Assembly: GCF_018320785.1 (NCBI RefSeq)
Contig: NC_054878.1
Span: 43,375,023-43,439,022 of the forward strand
DNA length: 64,000 bases
Reading direction: 5' to 3'
Source: Cheilinus undulatus
Taxonomy: Eukaryota; Chordata; Actinopteri; Labriformes; Labridae
The notes under the pieces were generated by a model. That model searched no databases, was not told the origin of the DNA, and was given only the letters and a program-made list of their open reading frames with translations. Made by a program: the position numbers and the translations under genes. How positions within the stretch are numbered: the first letter of the stretch is position 1; each line of letters begins with the position of its first letter. This document shows positions 10,101 to 21,960 of this stretch, piece by piece.

Positions 10101-13100
10101 GCTCCCATCATCCACCGCATGTCCTGAAGGTAAAGTGACGTTGACTCCATCCCTGACGATGAGGAGTAAATGTTCTCCAGTCACTGCTGTTTAAAAGACA
10201 AAACAGATAAAACTGTAAATGTGTTCTACTGCTGTGGTGTACGATCACCTTCAGGACAGTTTAAGATTGGAAACATTAAAGTTGTTGTTTTCAATGAAAC
10301 TCATGGATGGTGTTGTGTCTCAGGGCTCTTTGGATCACTGAAATCAATCTCAGACACCTGTGCTCATTAGTTTGCCAGGTGAGCCCAATTAAAGGAAAAC
10401 TACATAAGAAGGACGTTCCACATTATTAAGCAGGCCACAGGTTCCAGCAATATGGGAACGAAAAAGGATCTCTGCTGCTAAAAGCGTCAAATAGTGTAAT
10501 GCCTAGAATATGAAAATATTAGATACTTTACAAAAATGTAAGCATGATCATCATACTGTGAATTTGTGGCTGATTCAGAGCACAGACGGGTTTATGCAGA
10601 TAAAGGCATGAGGAAAGTTTCTGACAGACAAATTCATCGGATTAAGACAGTAGCTACTAAAATGCCATTACAAAGCAACAAACATGTATTTGAAGCTGCT
10701 GGTGCCTCTGGAGTCTCACCAACCTCAAGGTGTAGGATCCTCCAGAGGCTTGAAGTTGTGTATAAACCTACTATTCAGTCACCCCTAACCAATGCTCACA
10801 AGCAGAAACGGTTGCAGTGGGCCCAGAAATACATGAAGACTCATTTTCAAACAGTCTTGTTTACTGATGAGGGCCGTGAAACCCTGAATGGTCCAGATGA
10901 AGGGGTAGTGAATAGTTGGTGGATGGCCACCATGTCCCAACAAGACTGTGACATTAGCAAGGAGGGGGCGGAGCCATGATTTGTGCTGAAATCATGGGGA
11001 GAGAGTCGCTAGGTCCCTTTAGGGTACCTGAAGGTGTCAAAAATGACCTCAGCAAAGTATATAGAGTTTCTGACTGACCACTTTCTTCCATGGTACAAAA
11101 AGAGAACCATGCCTTCTGTAGCAAAATTATCTTCATGCATGACAATGAACCATCTCATGCTACTAAGAATCCCTCTGTGTCATTGGCTGCTATGGGCATA
11201 AAAGGAGAGAAACTCATGGTGTGGCCCCCATCCTCCCCTGACCTCAACCCTGTTGAGAACCTTTGGAGCATCCTCAAGCTAAAGATCTATGAGGGTGGGA
11301 GGCAGTTCACATCAAAACAGCAGCTCTGGGAGGATTTTCCAACATTTTGCAAAGAAATTCAAGCAGAAACTCACCAAAAACTCACAAGTTCGATGGATGC
11401 AAGAATAGTGAAGGTGATATCAAAGAAGGGCTCCTATGTTAACATGGAACTTTGCCTGTTAAGATGATTTTGATTGAAATAGCTTTGATTTCAGTAAATA
11501 TGACCTTTTAATGCTGCAGATTCAACAAATGACCATTTTCAGTTCTTTATAACCCAATAAATGTTTTGAAACTCTGTTGTGCATAATAATTTTGAACATG
11601 TTGTAGTTGATAATGCAATCAAGTGTCTCCTGATCATTTAAAATACAATCTACTATATTAACAGTTCTATTAACTGTAGTTATTGTAAATGACTTTTTGA
11701 GGCCCACCTGCAGAAGCTGTAGCCCGGCCCACTCTTTGGCAAGCACTGACCTATTGTACAAACATCTTCATGTGTAACAGAGCGTCTTCATCAGAGGGAA
11801 ACCTTAGGTTGAACACAGTCAAGCGTGTGCAGCTGTTGCAACAAACTGTATTTGTCAATTTCTGCAAATACGGATCTATTGCAAAATAAACAGTTATTTC
11901 TGTGGTATTTCAACACCACTAACTTCCGATTCATAAATCTATATCAGAGTGTTGAAATGCTGCACAGAGCTATGTAAATGATGTCTGTTGTTTTGGTTGA
12001 AATTTGTACTGCATGTTCAGCGCTGATGTCTTAACAGAAGAGTGTAGAACTACTTTAGAAATATCTTGTTGACTGAACTTAAATAAATAATAGAAGGTTG
12101 TTCCATCGCAGTTAAATATGTTGTTTTATCAAGAAGTAACTGCTGAGCCATCGTAATGACTTGAAGGTGCAACTTTAGAAAGGGGGTAGAATTTATTTTA
12201 CTCAAAAGCAGTAAAATTTACTCTTTTTTTTAGTGCGTTTATCACCAGCCACCACCAGAGTTGGAGTAAAAACAGATGAAATTCTGCTGGAATAAAACTT
12301 TAACCACGCCCACTTAAGTTTTACTTCAGCTCCATCACTCACAGACAGTCAAGGCTGCAGATCGTTAGCTGTCCCAGCTGCAGCTAATCCTTGTTAATCA
12401 AGACCTGGTGTTAAACTTTCAGACACCTGTGTTCTACAGCTTCTAATCAGGTGACCTGGCTCCTCTTCAACTTTTGAGTCTAGTTTTTTGACCTTGTCTA
12501 ACTCCAGTTTGTCCTCTTTTTTTTTGCCAGTCCTTCTGCCAATCACCAGCCAGCTCATCATCATTTGCATTTATGTTTTCAAATAAACTTATTTAACCCT
12601 TCTACCTCATCTAATGCTCTGCTCTGGGTCCTTGTCATATTAGAACACTATGTCTAATAAAAATTCAAACTGCGGCATGATTCCTCCCCCTCCCTCCTCC
12701 CCCTGCTGGCTTGCTTTCACCACATCGATCTGTGCCCAGACACACAATTATAATAACAGAAACAGTAATAATGATGTAAAACCGCTCTCTGAAGCATCTT
12801 TTACCTCACGACAAAGAGCCGGCTCTTTGAACCGCCTTGTTCACAAACGACAACACTAGTCACCACTGTCCCATAAAAACACACACAAACATGATCTGAA
12901 CAGTTTCAAGTTCCCCTAAAACCAGCATTTTCCTAGAATAGAACCACACTGGTAGATCTAAAATCCATCTTAATAGATGTGGGACTTCTTAATAGATAGG
13001 ACCAGTTGAATGAACTATATTTAGTAAATGTAATATTTAATTTCATTGCTCTCACCTGTGAACTGAAGCATCAGTATCAGAGAGAAAGTCGTCTTATTCC

Positions 13101-13116
13101 TTCTGGACTCAGCCAT
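7128..13116 (-). CDS. Gene 2: complete two-Ig-domain receptor with ITIM-like tail
   Basis: Seven exons join in frame into 317 aa: 13056-13116 signal (MAESRRNK, then a hydrophobic stretch), 9878-10186 D1, 9534-9791 D2, 9332-9436 Pro/Thr-rich stalk, 7438-7524 transmembrane, 7336-7364 and 7128-7232 tail. Every junction has AG and GT, and exons 2-5 are phase 1-1. The tail carries VIYENL, which fits the ITIM pattern (V/I/L/S-x-Y-x-x-L/V/I), suggesting an inhibitory receptor (inference). D1 is unusual: the B-strand cysteine is serine (TLPSGH) and the F-strand cysteine is also serine (YYSQL), while cysteines in GSRC and ENCSL remain. D2 keeps four cysteines. Intron 1 holds a dead Tc1 element, and the stalk-to-transmembrane intron holds a TcMar-like fragment and a hAT element. 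It is closest to genes 5 and 6. Confidence 0.82.
7645..8095 (-). mobile_element. Tc1/mariner-superfamily 3' fragment in a gene 2 intron
   Basis: The segment resembles the 3' part of a common fish DNA transposon (ISRm11-like by resemblance). It has a degraded transposase-like stretch, a run around 7880-7930 (TTTATTGAGATGTG and following bases), and a terminal stretch with TTTTTTGGAACTGGGGTTTT. Related 5' pieces occur at 21540-21960, 27900-28330, 46240-46440 and 53650-53850. The family name is uncertain. Confidence 0.4.
8217..9124. mobile_element. hAT-type element filled with a GTGGCAAAA minisatellite
   Basis: Terminal inverted repeats are CAGTGTTACTCAAC and, on the other strand at the right end, CAGTGATACTCAAC (13 of 14 identical). 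The flanking 8-mers TTCTAAAT (8209-8216) and TTCTGAAT (9125-9132) match at 7 of 8 bases, as expected for an aged hAT target-site duplication. The interior (about 8285-9010) is a degenerate array built on GTGGCAAAAATGGG-like units. No transposase is present. It lies in the intron between the stalk and transmembrane exons of gene 2. Confidence 0.72.
10330..11640 (+). mobile_element. Degenerate Tc1-like transposon in intron 1 of gene 2
   Basis: Transposase remnants lie at 10566-10979 (helix-turn-helix region and the first catalytic Asp in LFTDEG) and 11090-11467 (second Asp in MHDNEPSHA, Glu in SPDLNPVENLW, C-terminus GSYVNMELCL). Frameshifts and stops separate the two parts, so it is dead. By my count 37 residues lie between the second Asp and the Glu, not the 34 of classic Tc1. 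It runs opposite to the host gene. Element ends are approximate. Confidence 0.7.
11641..13055. other. Remainder of gene 2 intron 1
   Basis: No exon is recognised. A stretch around 12470-12640 ends with CTCTGGGTCCTTGTCAT and resembles the tail of a dispersed fish repeat. It cannot be classified further by eye. Confidence 0.3.
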
Positions 13117-14239
13117 CGTGTCTCTACTTCTTCTTTCTGTCTTTGCAGTGAAAATAACCACTCAGTGATGTGTTACTTCCTCATTGTTACACTGTTCCCT
13201 TTTTCTCCTCAATTCATGTTGGTCTAACTTATAATGTTATCAAATAATAAAATAAATAATATATAATGTTTTTTCTTGTTCATTTCCAGTAAACTGAAAC
13301 TACAGTAGACTTTTTGCCTTTAAATTCTAATCATTCAGGCATCATTCATCGGGGTTCACTCCAAGTGCCAAAGAACACACATTGGTTGTTTTGAATAAAT
13401 ATCACTCAAACTTGCCAGAGGATATTATTTTCTAAATAAAATTAAGAATTGTCTGTTCCTTTAATTAGCCTAAATTTGCCTGACCTACACAAAAAAACAA
13501 CACATTTGTCCCCAAAGACAAAAATGTCCCATTGAAAACCATTAAAAATGCCATTTTTGATTACACATTTATCTTAACATTAACTAATGCATTCCCTTAT
13601 GTTAAGATTAAATTTCTGACTACTATATTTCAATTTTTAATTTTTATATTTGTCCACCAGATGGTGCTACTTTTTCTCAATCAAAGCATGCCCCAAGATT
13701 TCAAACTCATTACTATGCCTCTGAAACAAGTGTGTTACTTTTGATGTTGGATGATGGTGTGTGTGTGTGTGTGTGTAAGAAAAGTGTGTATGTGTATCTA
13801 ATTTTAGCTTTTGTGTTGTTTTTCTATGAGCTCAGTGAGCGCCAGCCCTTTTATAAAATGGGAAGTGGCTTGTGCCAGCGTTTTTTTTGCCGTTTTGAGT
13901 CATCTTTCAAGACCCACAGAATATTTTGTACTATGACTCGGAAAACACCAAATAGCTCAAATGAAAGAAGAATCTCTCTATTTCATCATGGAAATAACCG
14001 TTGGTTTGCACCTTGTTCCGTTCTTAATTTATCTGAAGTTGAATAGAGGCTAGTTTCACCAAAAAGACCACTTTTTTTCTAGAAAGCTGAGAAAAATGCT
14101 TTTTTTTTGTGAAAGAGAGTCTGTCAAGCAAAACTGTGATTTGAATTTTATAATTTAGCCTTCAATGACATAAAAAAACATCTGGAAATTGTATTACAAA
14201 TGTTATTATATTGTAAAATAAATACAAAATACAGCACAA

Positions 14240-15071
14240 TACAACCGGACAGCTCCGCCACGGGAGCCCCGATACGCCCATGTCCTCTCCTGCTTGCGTG
14301 TCCCCTGGCACTGCCTGTAAATTATAGAAGTAGTATAATATATAATATGTTATATATATTATATATATATATATATATAATCTATAATAAAGGGTTTTTT
14401 TCTTACCTCTTTTTCTGCCAGCAGACGTTGTTGCAGAACTGCATGGGGCTTGCTCTTCTCTCTAGTCTGCTTCTGAAATCACAGAAGCATGTGTTATGGT
14501 TTCATTTGATAAATTTGGCTGAATAATCAGTGGGTTCCTAACGTTAACTTACCTCCATTGCTCTGTGACGAGAACAAGATCCGCTCCGCTCACTCAGCAG
14601 CCATTCCTCAGAGTCTGGGTCGGAAAAGTCCGTCTCTGAAGTGTCGTCGCTGTATGTATCCAGCTGGGGGAGACCTCTTTAGCCTCTTGGTCGGCCAAGG
14701 CGGATGAATGACAGCACTGATGCCTGGACTCGCTGTTGGTTTCAGTGAGTTACCGATTTCTCACGCAAAAGTTAAAAGTTTCTTCCAGTGTCAGCTGGCA
14801 AAACTGGCCACTTGATCCCTCAGTTTTTTGGGGGGCATTTTGTGCCGATACTAAATATTTTAGAACTATTAGCTTAGATTACCTCCATCTCTGCGTCTCC
14901 ACTTCCTGCTCTGATCTCAGTGGCTTTGATCTACCGTCTCTTCCATGTTCAGACTACGTATCCCAGGAGCCCCAAAATTACTCACAGGTAGCGCGAGAGT
15001 GCCCCCTTGTGCCAGCCACCGAAAAAACACTTTGACGTGTATATATATGTCAATGGCACTCAATGAGTTAA
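14240..15071 (-). mobile_element. piggyBac-like remnant, 5' end at a TTAA
   Basis: On the minus strand the segment begins TTAACTCATTGAGTGCC at 15071. An acidic open stretch near 14570-14665 (TYSDDTSETDFSDPDSEEW, ending with an AME codon run and GTAAG) is like the acidic N-terminus of piggyBac transposases. A second in-frame block near 14405-14475 (KQTREKSKPHAVLQQ, with AG before and GTAAG after) could be the next exon. The rest of the transposase is absent. The left limit is unclear and may extend to about 13460. A TA-rich microsatellite lies at 14340-14390 and a GT run at 13757-13780. Confidence 0.45.
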
Positions 15072-15199
15072 AAAAGTGGAGTTGTGTTAACATACTGGCC
15101 TTTTAAAGCATTAAAATCCCCCAAAATATAATCAATTGTGATATATATTTCAGGCTGAAGTAGTTTTGAAAGACTGACTCATTTAAAGTGGGAAAAATA

Positions 15200-15440
15200 T
15201 CAATATACAGTTGAAAGAAAAAGTATGTGAACCCTTTAGGCTTTCTTAAATTTCTGCATAAATTGGTCATAAAGTGTGTTCTGATCTTTATCTACATATA
15301 AATTAAAGTTGATTTGAGGAAACTGACATTTTTTGATGTTTGGACTTTGAGTGTCAGTCTTTTTTTTAATCTGACACAGTAGAAAAAAAAATGCTTTAAA
15401 ATAGATGTTGCTGCCAGGCATTGACCCATCTCAGCCCTCA
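15200..15440. repeat. Dispersed Tc1-related MITE-like repeat
   Basis: The sequence CAGTTGAAAGAAAAAGTATG followed by TGAACCCTTT is typical of a repeat end common in teleost genomes. No coding content or right-hand terminus was found. Recognition is by resemblance only. Confidence 0.3.
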
Positions 15441-15840
15441 TAAAAGATAATAATCAAATACTCCATAGAAATGTATTTTATGGAAATTATTTAATTTTTT
15501 TCTTTATTCTGAAAATAAACAGTGGAGTTGTGTAATCATATCCAAAAATAACAACATTTCCATGTATATTTTAGGCTAAAGCATTTTTAAAAGACAGACC
15601 GGTTAAAAGTGGAATACATACGGTACATATATTTAAAAAACAAGACATGTTTCATGCATCACAAATCAGGATTTGATATATGACCCAAACCCAGTGCTGA
15701 ACAACTTAACAGCTCTAAAGTATGAGGCAAAAATATCTCAATCGCCCCCTTGTGGCTGGTTGTAGTATAGGCAATAGGGACTGAATTCAGTGCTTCTGGC
15801 TAAAAGTAAACTACATTTCAAAGAAAATCAAAAACATCTT

Positions 15841-16273
15841 TATAGAGTGGTGCAGTCGTGACGTAATTTTGTAGGCAAACCTGAAGTTAGCGTTGCATGA
15901 GTTCCCTCTGTGTCGAGCCTATGGGATTTTTTAAGTGGGTTTTTGGATTATTGCTGAAAATAAGCTCTGTGTCCGTTAAAAAGTTTATGAGACTTACACG
16001 TTTTGTTCATAAAGATGATCTTCATAAACTGAACATACAAGCATCATATCTGGTTCGTTAATCTAACTGATGAAAGTAAAAAGCTAACGTCATGCTGTAC
16101 TGATCAACAACACGGTCAACTGAATTTAACGTCATCACCCACAGATACAACTGAACGGCTCAGTTGCTGCACTTGGGGTGATGATGTATGTGGTCCGGAC
16201 AAAACGCTGTTAGCTGTCTTTTAGCAACCACCTCACTTCTTCGTTTTTGGACTTATTCCTGCACCACTCTATA
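15841..16273. mobile_element. MITE with TATAGAGTGGTGCAG ends
   Basis: The left end TATAGAGTGGTGCAG (15841-15855) is matched by its reverse complement at 16259-16273, giving a 433-bp element with no coding frame. A second, partial copy lies at about 22860-23155 with the right end intact, in the corresponding place downstream of gene 4. The insertion therefore predates the duplication of the gene 3 and gene 4 units. Confidence 0.6.
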
Positions 16274-16370
16274 GGTCTTATTTACATATTTAACAGTCTG
16301 GCCCCCCACGATGTCTGCCAAGAAAAAACATGTCCCCTGTGCAAATGTAGTTGGTGATCCCTGGTGCTAC

Positions 16371-19300
16371 TCATGACGCTGTTCTCTGGATTCTAACAGA
16401 AGCATCAGGGCCTCCTGAGTTTTCATAGACGACTGAAGCTTCAGCTTCATCCTCTCCATTTTGTACCTGTGTGAAGAAAAACTACAAACTTTAGATGCTC
16501 AAATCAGATAATTAACACCGTTATAAATTCCTCTTTTCCCATCAGTACTTACAACAGTAAACCATTAAATACCACAGAAATGAGTGTTGATTCAGTTTTT
16601 AAACTCACAGCACTGTGATCCATCGGTGTTCGGTTGCCTATGAGGACAAAATACAAACTTTCAGTTTCAACAGCCTAAGTCAATGTTAAACTAACTCTGG
16701 TTTATGAGGAATAATGTTAAAGTACCCCCAGCTTTGGTTCTCCTCCACATGTTGACCATCACAACAGTGATTATGGTAACTGCCAGTCCAACAAACATAA
16801 TGATAGATCTGAGCCAACCTGGAAAGTAAAACCCAAACATTAAAATCATCTTGGCTACAGGGTATGATTTAAAATCATAGTTCTGCCTGACTTTGAACTT
16901 TTCGTGTGGATAAATATTTTGCCTCATTCACCTATGTGACTAAATTCTGGATTTAGAATGTTAGAAAGTTTTTCACCTCTTTCCTGGCTGGGCTTCATGT
17001 GGGTGGGGTGGGTGAGGGTGAGCCCACGGAAGGGAATGGCCCCGCCCCTCTGACACTTTTTTTGTTTTTAGCATATTTAAACCTGAGCGGATCATATTTC
17101 TCCTGAGTGGGCGTGGCTTCAGCTCATTCGACAGATATGCCCACACCATCCTGGAGCAGATTTTACTGCCTCATTTTTCATGATTTTGAAGCTTAATTTT
17201 ATAAACTTATAGATGTTTTGACTGAAATTTGAACTAGGGGCTCATAACACAGTGACCAGTGACAACAAACCTAAATACAGATCTGTTTTCCCTTTAAAGG
17301 GTCTTTAAAGTCTTGTGAGACCTGAACGTTGGCTGATGGCCAGAGGTGCCAGCTGGACTCCTTGGTGACATCTCTTCAGTGTACTTTTGAGCATCGTTGT
17401 AAAGACGCTGTGTCTCATGCTGGTGTGCTCAGCTTTTGCAGGCACCTGGTGCACTTTCCTGGACCTGGTCCAGTTCACTGCATGCGGAATGCCCAGGACC
17501 TGGTGGATTAGTCCAGATGCCAGGTGGACCGTGTGCGTCATGAAGGGGTCAGCTGTGACAGATGGGGCATGGGCCTGGCACAGACTTGGACTATGGCCAT
17601 CAGGTGGCCAGAGCAGTACAGGGCCAAGGTTGACATAGCGAAGAACTTTCATGTGTCCAGAGCATGGATATAATTCATACTCATGTGGGGAACCTCCCAT
17701 ACAAAGTTTTGGGGAAAGGTGGGACTTCTGAAAAAAATCTCAGATGGTGATTAGTTGAACATCCTGTCTGTCACATTCAATATGGTCCAATCAGAGCAAG
17801 AAGACAAAATGAGGTAGTAGGCATCCACAGCTCCTGTGAGTAATCTGAGCTGGGCAGGCAGGCGCTGTAGTAGTTTATGACCAGAGGAGCCTGTTGTTCT
17901 GTAGTGCAAAAACATCTTTTAAGCCAAGACAAGCCTCTAATGGATTTCTTTGCTCTGTTTTTAATGAAGACAGCTGTCCAGATGTGTTAAAGCTGTTGCT
18001 AAAGCTACATCTGAGCTAACAGCATCACCCGTGGCAGTCACTGTTAATGGCTTTTAGCACAAACTCATGCTGAAGAATGTCAGAAGTAAAAAGAAATCTG
18101 TAAAGCAAGAAAATTTTTCAGTTTCTTTGCTTTTGTTTTCATCTAGAAACGTGGCTAAGTTCTGATAAAACTGATGCTATACTGTAGCTACCTCTGAGCT
18201 TACGGCTCCAGTGGTGGCGGCCATTACTACCAGCTTCCAATGCAGCTAAATCCCACCCATATCTACAGCCTCATTCTACTCATTGACGCTGATATTTCAG
18301 GTCTATATTCAGGCCTGACACATTTGTTTCAGAAGAGAGATATGGAAGAAGAATTCATATGATGGCAGACATCAGAGCTGGCACTAGAACAAAGACCCAC
18401 AAACCCACGATTGCCTCCCCATGATGCCAGCGCCTAACCTTGCAAAGCAGTGAATCCATCTTGCAAAGCTCCTGTCTGAACCGTTTGGACCCGGTTAGAA
18501 GTGACAGGACCAATCAGTGATGAGGGGCCGTACTTTCGGGCGCAGCAGAGTCCTGACGTATGCAAGCAGCAACAAGAGGCCGGTGCACTAATGACTAATA
18601 AGACATTAGTGTGAAGGCTGCTAAAGCGCCAGTTTTATCAGAACTTGATGACATTTCTTTATTAAAAGAAGTGAGTTGTCTTCTTTTCAAAAACAACAAA
18701 AGTCATGCACTGACATGTAGTGTTGTAGTACTTGAGAACAGCCTTGGTCTTGGGATTTTCCATCAAGATGGGTCGAGACCAGCACTGATCTACTATTCTT
18801 CAACTTCATTAATATGATAATAATAAGAAGCACAAACCCTAAATCAACAAATAGCTACACCTGCAAAAACTCAGACATTAGCCGTCTTATTTCTAGTCAG
18901 AAATACCTCTGAGCACTTACTTTAGGCCTCATTCACCCGACAAATCTAGATAAACATCTCATTTCAGATTTTTAAAATAATTTTGGACTTGCCAGTGGCT
19001 TTAAAAGACTACTGTGGTAAAAGAACAAAAAAGGCATCACGTGTTTCAGTAGTCTACTTCCACATGTCCCGTACAAAGTGGAAAACATAATTTTGAATGG
19101 TTGTTTAAGCTGATGGTTTAAATAATGCCTGATTTGGATGCCTTAGCATCCACACCACCTTAAATTCTGCACAACAAGGAGAAAGATTTGAGAAAAATCA
19201 TAAATACCTGTTTGAGTTTGATCCTCTTCCTCTGTTGTTTCCTCTCCTCTTGATGGTGGGACATTAAAGAGCAGTGTTTGACCGCTCATATTATCTGTCA

Positions 19301-20150
19301 CCTTGCAGTACAGCAGCTCTTCAATGTTTGACTTCTGATGAAGATGAGGAGTTTTAAAAAACACTTCTGCTGAACAGGTGTACTGTAATGTCTCAATGTC
19401 TTTCCGACTCCCCTCATACATCCACTGTACTGAGTGCCAACATCCAGTGTATGTCAACACAGAGCAGTAAAACATGCCTCAACCATATGAATCAACTGGT
19501 AAAAATTTGAGAAAAAGACAATTAGTAAAATTTACTTAATGACTTCGATCATCTATTTTCTGTTTTACTATTAAACAGTGTGAAATGAGAACAGTTTATG
19601 AAAGTACTTACTGCTGATAACAGACAGAGAAACAGCGGCATCTTGATTTGGATGTCTGCAGCCGTAAAGACCGTGGTCCTCCTTTGTGACATTTTTTATA
19701 ACCAGAGAACAGTTTGCTTGAATATTCAGTCTCTTGGCTTTATCTTTTAAAATCTCTCTTCTTATATTTCCGTTTGTAACCAGCTCCTCTTCACGCCTGT
19801 ATTGATGATCACGACCATCACAATGATAACGACTATCACAACTGTAAAGCCAAGAAGTCTTGTCACAGTTCTGCTGATTTTTACTTGGAGTCCCACACGG
19901 TAGAGTCACAACATCTCTGACTCTGATAGTGATGGAGGGGAAGTCTTTGGCAGTCGCTGCTGATAAAGGAGATTTAATACATTAATGGGTAAAGTTCCAA
20001 ATAAAATCATCAAAAAGAACATTGCTTGCCATGTTAAAGCCAGCATTTCAGACACCATCAGGACGTGCTTGTCTTTTATTAATGGATGTGTTCATTGAAA
20101 ATCTTACCTGCACTCAGAAGAAACAAAATCCCAAACAAAGACATTTTCAT
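16371..20150 (-). pseudogene. Gene 3: two-Ig-domain receptor with stop in D2, likely pseudogene
   Basis: Exons match gene 4: signal 20108-20150 (MKMSLFGILFLLSAG), D1 19612-19959, D2 plus acidic stalk 19208-19495, transmembrane 16726-16818, 29-nt exon 16609-16637, tail 16371-16466. D1 is open and has TLPCG, QQNCDKTSW, ANCSLVIK and GLYGCR. In D2 an in-frame TGA lies at 19479-19481, four codons after the acceptor. The normal donor after the transmembrane exon is CT instead of GT; a GTACTT six bases on keeps the frame and adds two residues. The tail has VVYENS, a YxN motif rather than an ITIM, then ASVRIQ. D2 is phase 1-1, so skipping it would leave an open one-domain receptor. It could therefore still be expressed in short form. 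Confidence 0.72.
17305..17700. repeat. About 300-400-bp segment repeated four times in the gene 3/4 region
   Basis: Related segments occur at 17305-17700, 22230-22515, 24228-24490 and 28590-28905. They share blocks such as GGACCTGGTCCAGTTCACTG or the related GGCCTGATCCAGCTGACCAC. The minus strand is open in several copies with VNLGPVLL near one end, but no start context or splice sites are conserved. I treat it as a dispersed repeat inside and next to the receptor genes. Confidence 0.4.
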
Positions 20151-20579
20151 CCTTTGTAACGACAGATTTAATGTCTTGTTAACATCGTTCTCGCACCCTT
20201 AACCTCCGATGACTCTTGACAGCTTTGGCTTCCTGCTATAGTTCCTTTAACTAAACAGCTCAAAAGCAAATTAAAGTCTTACGTGGACAAAAATGCCATG
20301 AGCTGCTGTCAGAGAAACATCAGGACAAAAATGTGAACCTGAGCGAGAGTGAGTGAGTCAGATGGATACATCAGTTACATGGTTCAGCATGGTGGCATGC
20401 TGGCTCAGGGATGATTTGTTTTGCGGTGTGAGAAAATGTTTGTTCCTCATTGTGGTTGGTGATGTGATTCTAAGAAGTGATGAGGAAGTGTTAAAGTGTG
20501 AGTGTGGGCACCACAGCAGCAGAGTCCTCCCTTGTTAAACATCACTTTGTTTTGTTGTTTATTCAGTGAATTTTTGATA

Positions 20580-21000
20580 TGCTCTGTAAAGTTACCACAC
20601 TGGCTCTGCAAATTTAATATGCTTCCTTCTAATCATTTTTTCAGTCACAGCTCTGAGTCCATGTGGATAGGTCTCAATCAGGCTCAAACATCAGGACTAT
20701 GAAACTTTACTCTATTCCTCTTTGCTGAATTGCTCAAGCTCTGTCAGGTTGTGTGGCTATCAGCCCTTTTCAAGTCCAGTCACTAGTTCTCTATTGGACT
20801 GAGGTCTGACTCAGCTTCTCCAGAGCATTCAGCTTGGTTTCTAAACCAGTGGTTCTCAAGTTGTAGGCCGGGACCCAAGAGTAGGTTGCAGAGCCCTTTT
20901 CAGTGGGTCGCGAACAAGTGCGTGGAAAAAAAAATGTAATTAAAAAAATCTAGAATGTATGAAAGCCCTATGGGTTTTTAATTTACTCACGTTTCCTGTC
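20580..21000. repeat. Upstream flank of gene 3 with transposon fragments
   Basis: Bases 20590-20850 match stretches at 27355-27500, 45880-46230 and 53290-53640, with phrases such as CACAGCTCTGAGTC and CTTTTCAAGTCCAG. They appear to derive from a dispersed DNA transposon. At about 20852 a CAGTGGTTCTCAAGTTG end begins, like the left end of the hAT element at 59959. No coding exon was found. Confidence 0.35.
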
Positions 21001-21539
21001 ATAACAAGTATATATCAGTCTCCAACATCACTTTCTAAGATTTCCCCTTATTCATCTAATTTTCTTGGGATAACAAAGCTAGCTTTCTCAATATAACAAG
21101 GTAATTCCTCATAAATTTACTAAAAATGCATGTCGTCCAGGGAAAAGGGAATAAAAATAAAATGTATGCATGCATGCTTTTGTGTCTATGCCCTTTTTAA
21201 CATGTTTGATTTGCCCTGTTTCTTTGTTCAGTACAAATAAAAGTGAATACCAAGGAGGTGTGATAACTCTTTAATTCAGATGTTGGAAAGTTACATGTGA
21301 GTATGTTTATGTTGTTTATTATACTCACATTATGCAGCGGTCTATATTATTGTATAATACCCTGAATTGTTCAATGAAGGATAAAAACAAAAAACAAATC
21401 AAAGTGAATCTAGTCATATCAGAGAAGAAATGAAAGTGGCACTACTATGACAGAGTCTGTGGTGCCCATCACAGAACATACAGTAGAACAAAAACAACAT
21501 ATCAGATGTTCAAACTGAGACATTTTACCATTTCAGGAA

Positions 21540-21960
21540 AAATATAAGCTCATTATGAATTTGATGCCAGCAGCACATCTCAAAAAAGTTGGAACGGGGC
21601 AATAAAAGACTGAAAATGTAAGTGACACTAATAAAAAATAAAAATCGAAGGAGCGTTTCTCTACTAATTGCGTTGATTTGCAACAGGTCAGTAACATGTC
21701 TGCGTGTGAGAGGGGTAATTTAGAGAGGCAGAGTCTCTCAGAAGTAAGGATGGACAGAATTTCACTAATCTGTAAAAAAACAGTTCTAAAGCCTGCGTCT
21801 CTGATGGTATGGGGTTACATTAGGGCCTAGGGCGTGGGCAGCTTACTCATCTGGAAAGAAACTATCAATGCTGAAAAGTAGAGAGAGGTTTCAGAGCAAC
21901 ATGCTCCCATCCAGACAACGTCTCTTTCAGGGAAGGCCTTGACTGTTTCAGTCAGGCATA
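21540..21960 (+). mobile_element. TcMar-like fragment, copy 1
   Basis: It starts near GCACATCTCAAAAAAGTTGG and continues to a transposase-like stretch with CATCTGGAAAGAAACTATCA and CATCCAGACAACGTCTC. It is frameshifted and internally deleted. The same fragment lies at 27900-28330, upstream of gene 4, so it was carried along in the unit duplication. Confidence 0.42.

Noticed and set aside
9958..10370. Plus-strand open frames opposite D1 of gene 2, and similar ones opposite D1 of genes 5 and 6
   Set aside because: They are antisense shadows of conserved minus-strand exons; the minus strand has the splice sites and domain motifs.
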